The notes beneath the pieces were generated by a model. That model worked only from the letters and a program-made list of their open reading frames with translations. It was not told the DNA's origin and did not search any database. From DASRHT01 sp035293765 (GTDB lineage Bacteria; Chloroflexota; Ktedonobacteria; Ktedonobacterales; Ktedonobacteraceae): a stretch of DNA of 64,000 nucleotides. The DNA is taken from NCBI GenBank assembly GCA_035293765.1, contig DATGMF010000056.1, positions 248,001 through 312,000 of the forward strand, given 5' to 3'. Positions 60,331 through 64,000 of the stretch are shown in pieces. A program made the position numbers and the translations under genes. Positions within the stretch are counted from its first letter, which is position 1. Each line of letters begins with the position of its first letter.

Positions 60331-60558
60331 TTACTCATTCGCACGTCCTATGCGGCTCCACAAGCCTAAACGTATCAGTTCGTTGCGGGCCTCGAAGCCA
60401 AAGAGCTCCCGGTCCATCTCGCGTCCATGCCTGATGACCAGGCCGCGCAACATCTCGATCTGTTCCGCCTTCGAGGCGCTATCGCGCTCAAAAGGAATAT
60501 GTTGCGCTAACTGCTCGATTGCTTGCCGGTTATACCATTGTTGTTGAGATTCTGCCAT
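60331..60558 (-). CDS. Small hypothetical protein
   Basis: A 75-residue product starting MAESQQQWYNRQAIEQLAQH, with AAGGA seven bases upstream of the ATG at 60558. The middle is helical and charged (SASKAEQIEMLRGLVIRHGR) and no family is recognised. The longer frame to 60639 adds a hydrophobic stretch without a ribosome site and is less likely. Confidence 0.5.
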   Translation of the reverse strand: MAESQQQWYNRQAIEQLAQHIPFERDSASKAEQIEMLRGLVIRHGREMDRELFGFEARNELIRLGLWSRIGRANE

Positions 60559-60825
60559 AGCGCGATGTCCTTGCCAGGCCGGGTAACATAACAATGTTAA
60601 CAAAATGGGGAAAGCCCCTGTCACAAGCAATGGTACCACCCAGGTTCGGACTATTCAAGGTTAGAACGCTGCGACCTGAAACAAGGTGAATTAAGAAGAA
60701 GATCGATAGCCAATTTTCCCTAGAGGCTGCGTCAGTACTTGATTACAGAAGGATATTAGTGTTAGTGTGGTATGTAAGCACTATAGATCAAAGTATATTT
60801 AACGTACATAAGGTAGGCGAAGACG

Positions 60826-61773
60826 ATGTTCTGTCATTATTGCAACGCAGCTAGAATGGATAATGAAGCGCCCTGTCCAAACTGTGGCGCGCCCTCACCA
60901 CTAGGGGCATCACGGGCAAATGGTCGGGGAACAGCGGGACCGGTGACAGCGGCCTGGGGAAACCAGATGGCGCCGCCCAATCCGTCGTGGGATCAATTCC
61001 CTCAGCTCCCGTTTGAGGCGCAGCCTCCGTTGTATGATTTTCAAGATGCAGCGCAACCGCAGGGGAAACAGCAATCCCTGCTGCCGGTTCCTTATCAAAA
61101 TGGTATGGGGATGCAGCCCGGAGCTGCGCCTGCGTTCCCTCTGCAACTGGTGCCTGCTCAGACGATAGAGCAGATGCTGCCGGCTTTGCCAGAAGAAACC
61201 GAAAGCATCTATGTGCCGCCAATGTATACCAAGCCACGGGCCATAATTCCGCGCTATCGTATTGTCAGTGGGCTGCTCAGTATGTTGATTGTCTCCCTGA
61301 TAGTGTGCTCCGGTGTGGGCTACTATGCTCAGGCCAGCGGCAAACTGGACCTGGTGAAGAACTTCCTGGCTGGCAAGCCTCCTGCTAGCATGAAAGCAAC
61401 GTCAGTCGCAAATTTGCCCGATCCGCCAGATCGCGTCGATAAAGGTCCAGCGTACAATATCATACCCTCTGCCAGTACAGCCTCCTCCATCGATCCGAAG
61501 ACCAATATCACGCTGAGGCCCGATAAAGTGTTCCAGCCCGGTCAGACATTTTATATTACATATAGTGTGCAGCATCCGAACAAAGACGGAATAGTGAACA
61601 TCAAACTCTACACAGATAATGCCTACTATGCCACATTAACCAGTAAACCGATAAAGGCGGGAGATACGCTCAGCGGCAGCGCCTCCATTCGCTTCCCGGA
61701 GGCAAGCGAGGGGAAGGCCGAACTGTATTGGAATGACCAGCTAGCGCAAACGCTTTATTTTGTCGTCAGGTGA
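60826..61773 (+). CDS. Zinc-ribbon membrane protein of unknown function
   Basis: The 315-residue protein begins with a zinc ribbon (Cys3, Cys6, Cys17, Cys20: MFCHYCNAARMDNEAPCPNC), followed by a Pro/Gln-rich cytoplasmic linker to about 140, one membrane segment near 146-166 and an outer beta-rich domain (TLRPDKVFQPGQTFYITYSV, IKLYTDNAYYATL, YWNDQLAQTLYFVVR). Such zinc-ribbon-plus-membrane designs are common in this type of genome. The function is unknown. It ends before a strong bidirectional terminator. Confidence 0.75.
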   Translation: MFCHYCNAARMDNEAPCPNCGAPSPLGASRANGRGTAGPVTAAWGNQMAPPNPSWDQFPQLPFEAQPPLYDFQDAAQPQGKQQSLLPVPYQNGMGMQPGAAPAFPLQLVPAQTIEQMLPALPEETESIYVPPMYTKPRAIIPRYRIVSGLLSMLIVSLIVCSGVGYYAQASGKLDLVKNFLAGKPPASMKATSVANLPDPPDRVDKGPAYNIIPSASTASSIDPKTNITLRPDKVFQPGQTFYITYSVQHPNKDGIVNIKLYTDNAYYATLTSKPIKAGDTLSGSASIRFPEASEGKAELYWNDQLAQTLYFVVR

Positions 61774-61803
61774 GCAAAAAAGCTGCAAAGAGCAGTTACC
61801 ACA

Positions 61804-61840
61804 AAAACAGGAGTTATCCCGTTGGAATAACTCCTGTTTT
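61804..61840. terminator. Bidirectional terminator
   Basis: AAAACAGGAGTTAT (61804-61817) and its complement (61827-61840) form a perfect 14-bp stem with a nine-base loop. T-runs stand on both strands because the stem ends in A4/T4. It separates the converging zinc-ribbon and ferredoxin genes. Confidence 0.85.
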
Positions 61841-61865
61841 GTTGAGCGATATGATGATAAATGGC

Positions 61866-62168
61866 TCAGCACTGGGTTTCAACGGTGACATCGCCGAAAA
61901 CCTGGACCTGACAGGCGAGGCGTAGATTGGGGTTTTTCTTATGGGCGCGGCCCAGACGGAATTTTTCTAAAAAAGTGGGGGGATTGATATTGGACGCTGG
62001 CGAGACGACGACGCGATCAGTGGCGCACAGGCCATTCCCGTGGCAGTTGGCAAGTTTCCAGATGCCACAATAGACGGGAACATCATTTTCCAGTGCGGGA
62101 TAGCGAACGCCCTCGCCCTCGGGCACATCGACTCGCACATTTTCACGCTTATAAAAAATAGTTGGCAC
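61866..62168 (-). CDS. [2Fe-2S] ferredoxin-like protein with an altered cluster site
   Basis: The 100-residue protein has the size and fold pattern of a plant/adrenodoxin-type ferredoxin. The cluster loop, usually C-x5-C-x2-C, reads Cys42, Cys48, then Asp51 in LANCHGNGLCATDRV; the last ligand Cys86 in LRLACQVQ is normal. An extra Cys34 (VYCGIW) lies eight residues before the loop and Cys100 is the last residue. So the third ligand is Asp or is replaced by another Cys. The GTG at 62168 follows GGAGGAT; the frame open to 62258 has no ribosome site. The partner is unknown. Confidence 0.78.
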   Translation of the reverse strand: MPTIFYKRENVRVDVPEGEGVRYPALENDVPVYCGIWKLANCHGNGLCATDRVVVSPASNINPPTFLEKFRLGRAHKKNPNLRLACQVQVFGDVTVETQC

Positions 62169-62287
62169 GGCTCTATCCTCCGTAATCGTCCTTGATTGTA
62201 TGGTAGAAGTGGGCTGGCTGCAACCAGCAGGCAATTCTCTCATGTCAGAGTGTAGCATAGAAGGGGAGGAGCGTCAACCTGAAAAGG

Positions 62288-62311
62288 GGCAGGCCCGACA
62301 TCGGGCCTGCC
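62288..62311. terminator. Terminator of the BACON-repeat gene
   Basis: GGCAGGCCCGA (62288-62298) and TCGGGCCTGCC (62301-62311) form a perfect 11-bp stem with a tight loop. On the minus strand it is followed by CCTTTTC. It lies 28 bases after the stop of the large repeat protein. Confidence 0.75.
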
Positions 62312-62339
62312 TTTGTTTGGGGCGTAGAATAGCTGAAGT

Positions 62340-64000
62340 TCAGCTTACCGTCACCGTGACGGTGATTATTTGCGGGCTGTTCTGAACCACAGCGTTACCG
62401 CTGCCTGTGGCTGTAATGGTAATGGTGGCCGTATAAGAGCCAGGCGTAGTTAATGTCGTCGTGTTAAGACTGACAGCAATCGTGGAGCCGCTACCATTGT
62501 CCGTGCCCGAGGCTGTATCCACGATGAGCCACGGGCTATTGCTGGTCGCCGTCCACGAGACCGGGCGAGCGCAACTGCCAGACTCGCTCAGGGCGAGATT
62601 CTGGCTTGTGGGTGATGCTGTCCCCTGAGATACACTAAAGGACATATTGGACGGGACGCCCTGCAACTGGCAGGGTTGTAGCACCGTCAGGGTGACGGAG
62701 AGTGTCTGGGGACTCCCTTGCGCTTGCAGGCTGGCGGAATCGGTCGCTCCAATCGAAACTTGCGCGGTGTAGGTTCCGGGAGCAAGGCCGGCAAGCGTGG
62801 GAGCGACGGACAACGTAGTGGATTGTCCGCTGGCAGTAAACGATCCGGCGAGCGGAGAGACCTTTAACCAGGGAGCTGAACCATTGATAGTGGCGCTCCA
62901 GTTCAAAGGCCAGTTGCAGTTGCCAGCCGCCATAACGGTTACCGATTGTGGAGTGGGATCGGCCCCATTTTGCATGCCGCTAAAAGCCAGAGAGCTTGAG
63001 GATGGTTGTTGCAAGGTGCAGGGAGGCAGCACCGTGAAATTAATCATAATGGACTGAGGACTGCCTCCCGCCACCACATTATTTGGATCGGTACCCGTCA
63101 ATACAACCTGCCCCACATAGGTGCCGGGGCTGAGAGAACTGGCGCTGACGTTCACCGTCAGAAGGGCCGTCTGCCCTGGTTGAATGGTGCCACCGCTTGG
63201 TGAGGCGCCAAGCCAGAGGTTGGTCAGCAGATTGAGCGAGGTGCGCCACATCAATGGGCTCCCGCCGGTATTGGTGATCGTCACTGTCTGACCAGGGGGA
63301 TTAGGTTGTCCTTGCGTAGTACTAAAGTTGAGGTTAAGCGGCGAAGCACCCAGAATTGGCGCGGACGGCGGCGGGGGTGTCTGGATGGTTAATTGCACCA
63401 TAACCGATTGCGTTGATTGGGCCGCCGTTACCGTAATGTTGGCGCTATATGTGCCTGCGGCGAGGCCACTCGTATTGACGCTAACCGTCGTTGCCGCGCT
63501 GGCTGTACCTCTGAGTTGTCCACTCGCGGGTGTGATAGTTAGCCAGGGAGCTGAGGATATGGCCTGCCAGCCAATTGTGCCAGGACAGCTGGATGTCGCT
63601 GCCAGGCTCAAGGTCTGATTGCTTGGATTGCCGTTATTGGCAACGGACGTAAAAGATAAGCTGCCGGTGCTGAGCGTCAAGCTGCAAGGCCGTTGCACCG
63701 TGAGGGAAACGCTCACATTTTGCGGGCTATTAAGTGCTGTATGTCCTATGCTGCTACTAAATACAAGGGTATTGATGTAAGCTCCTGGGAGCAAGTTCTG
63801 GCTGTGTACACTGACACGTATAAAAGTGGTTACTCCGGGTACAACCACACCCGTTGTCTGATCTATGCTTAACCAGGCCGCATTTTGATCAATAGTCGCC
63901 AGGCCCCCACCTGGGACGACCGTCGGCGAGTTATTGCCAAGCGACCAGTAAAGCGGCTGAGAGCCGGGGTTGTTCACAATCAGGAACTGCGCATTGGGAT
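62340..64000 (-). CDS. Large BACON/Ig-like repeat protein, C-terminal part
   Basis: An open frame enters from beyond the right edge of the window and ends at 62340; 553 codons are visible. It consists of about five modules of 100-115 residues, each with an NPSNQTLSL- or PPGQTVTITNTG-type strand, a tryptophan-leucine pair (SAPWLTITPASG, SAPWLKVSPLAG, NSPWLIVDTASG) and a closing GTYTAQVSIGATD-type strand. Four modules begin PC.L or CQL and have a second Cys, which could form a disulfide. This is the BACON/Ig-like style of surface or secreted proteins. Signal, anchor and any catalytic domain would lie outside the window. Confidence 0.8.
   Translation of the reverse strand, partial: PNAQFLIVNNPGSQPLYWSLGNNSPTVVPGGGLATIDQNAAWLSIDQTTGVVVPGVTTFIRVSVHSQNLLPGAYINTLVFSSSIGHTALNSPQNVSVSLTVQRPCSLTLSTGSLSFTSVANNGNPSNQTLSLAATSSCPGTIGWQAISSAPWLTITPASGQLRGTASAATTVSVNTSGLAAGTYSANITVTAAQSTQSVMVQLTIQTPPPPSAPILGASPLNLNFSTTQGQPNPPGQTVTITNTGGSPLMWRTSLNLLTNLWLGASPSGGTIQPGQTALLTVNVSASSLSPGTYVGQVVLTGTDPNNVVAGGSPQSIMINFTVLPPCTLQQPSSSSLAFSGMQNGADPTPQSVTVMAAGNCNWPLNWSATINGSAPWLKVSPLAGSFTASGQSTTLSVAPTLAGLAPGTYTAQVSIGATDSASLQAQGSPQTLSVTLTVLQPCQLQGVPSNMSFSVSQGTASPTSQNLALSESGSCARPVSWTATSNSPWLIVDTASGTDNGSGSTIAVSLNTTTLTTPGSYTATITITATGSGNAVVQNSPQIITVTVTVS

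Overview
This window reads as a GC-rich bacterial chromosome. The best guess is a member of the Chloroflexota, class Ktedonobacteria. That is an inference from gene families and gene order, not from a database match. Supporting signs are a caa3-type oxidase cluster with a fused CtaA-CtaB haem synthase, many XRE regulators with long sensor parts, Rpn-type and Uma2-type nuclease-fold proteins, an LCP cell-wall enzyme with a long proline-rich tail, a division and cell wall (dcw) cluster, and many short dispersed repeats. No rRNA, tRNA, CRISPR array, complete insertion sequence or prophage was seen.

Layout. 0-7.7 kb: a truncated TIGR04255 gene, glmS behind what looks like a glmS self-cleaving ribozyme, nadE, a small membrane protein, a hot-dog thioesterase, an Rpn-family nuclease and a NagD-like phosphatase. 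7.7-14.1 kb: ridA-dnaA, a soluble Ser/Thr kinase, a beta-propeller lipoprotein and an LCP protein. 14.4-23.1 kb: a GT4 glycosyltransferase, map, padR, a pdhA-pdhB-pdhC-macro domain operon, HU and a metallo-beta-lactamase-fold hydrolase. Almost all genes left of 23.2 kb point left. At 23.2-23.5 kb lie three DnaA boxes and a set of MraZ operators. From there the dcw cluster runs right: mraZ-rsmH-ftsL-ftsI-orf97-ftsW-murG-murC-murB-ftsQ-ftsA-ftsZ. It lacks murD, murE, murF and mraY.

37.5-44.3 kb is an accessory stretch: a BON-domain membrane protein, XRE regulators, a HAD phosphatase and a PHP phosphoesterase carrying the scars of a tandem duplication, and small unknown genes. 44.3-57 kb is a respiratory copper block: SCO1, CtaAB, CtaG, CtaC with a fused cytochrome c, CtaD, a subunit IV-like protein, CtaE, then a DUF4097 protein, a GT2 glycosyltransferase and a CopC-CopD copper protein. 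SCO, CtaG and CopCD would supply copper, CtaAB would make haem A, and CtaCDE form the oxidase. 57-64 kb: gamma carbonic anhydrase, an NlpC/P60 peptidase, proline dehydrogenase, Uma2, a zinc-ribbon membrane protein, an unusual ferredoxin and a large BACON-like repeat protein cut by the window end.

The most unusual material lies between and inside the genes: a roughly 100-bp repeat family placed at translation starts, a 28-bp hairpin repeat that has become part of the ftsQ reading frame, a possible unidentified structured RNA at 21.4 kb, and the HAD/PHP duplication.
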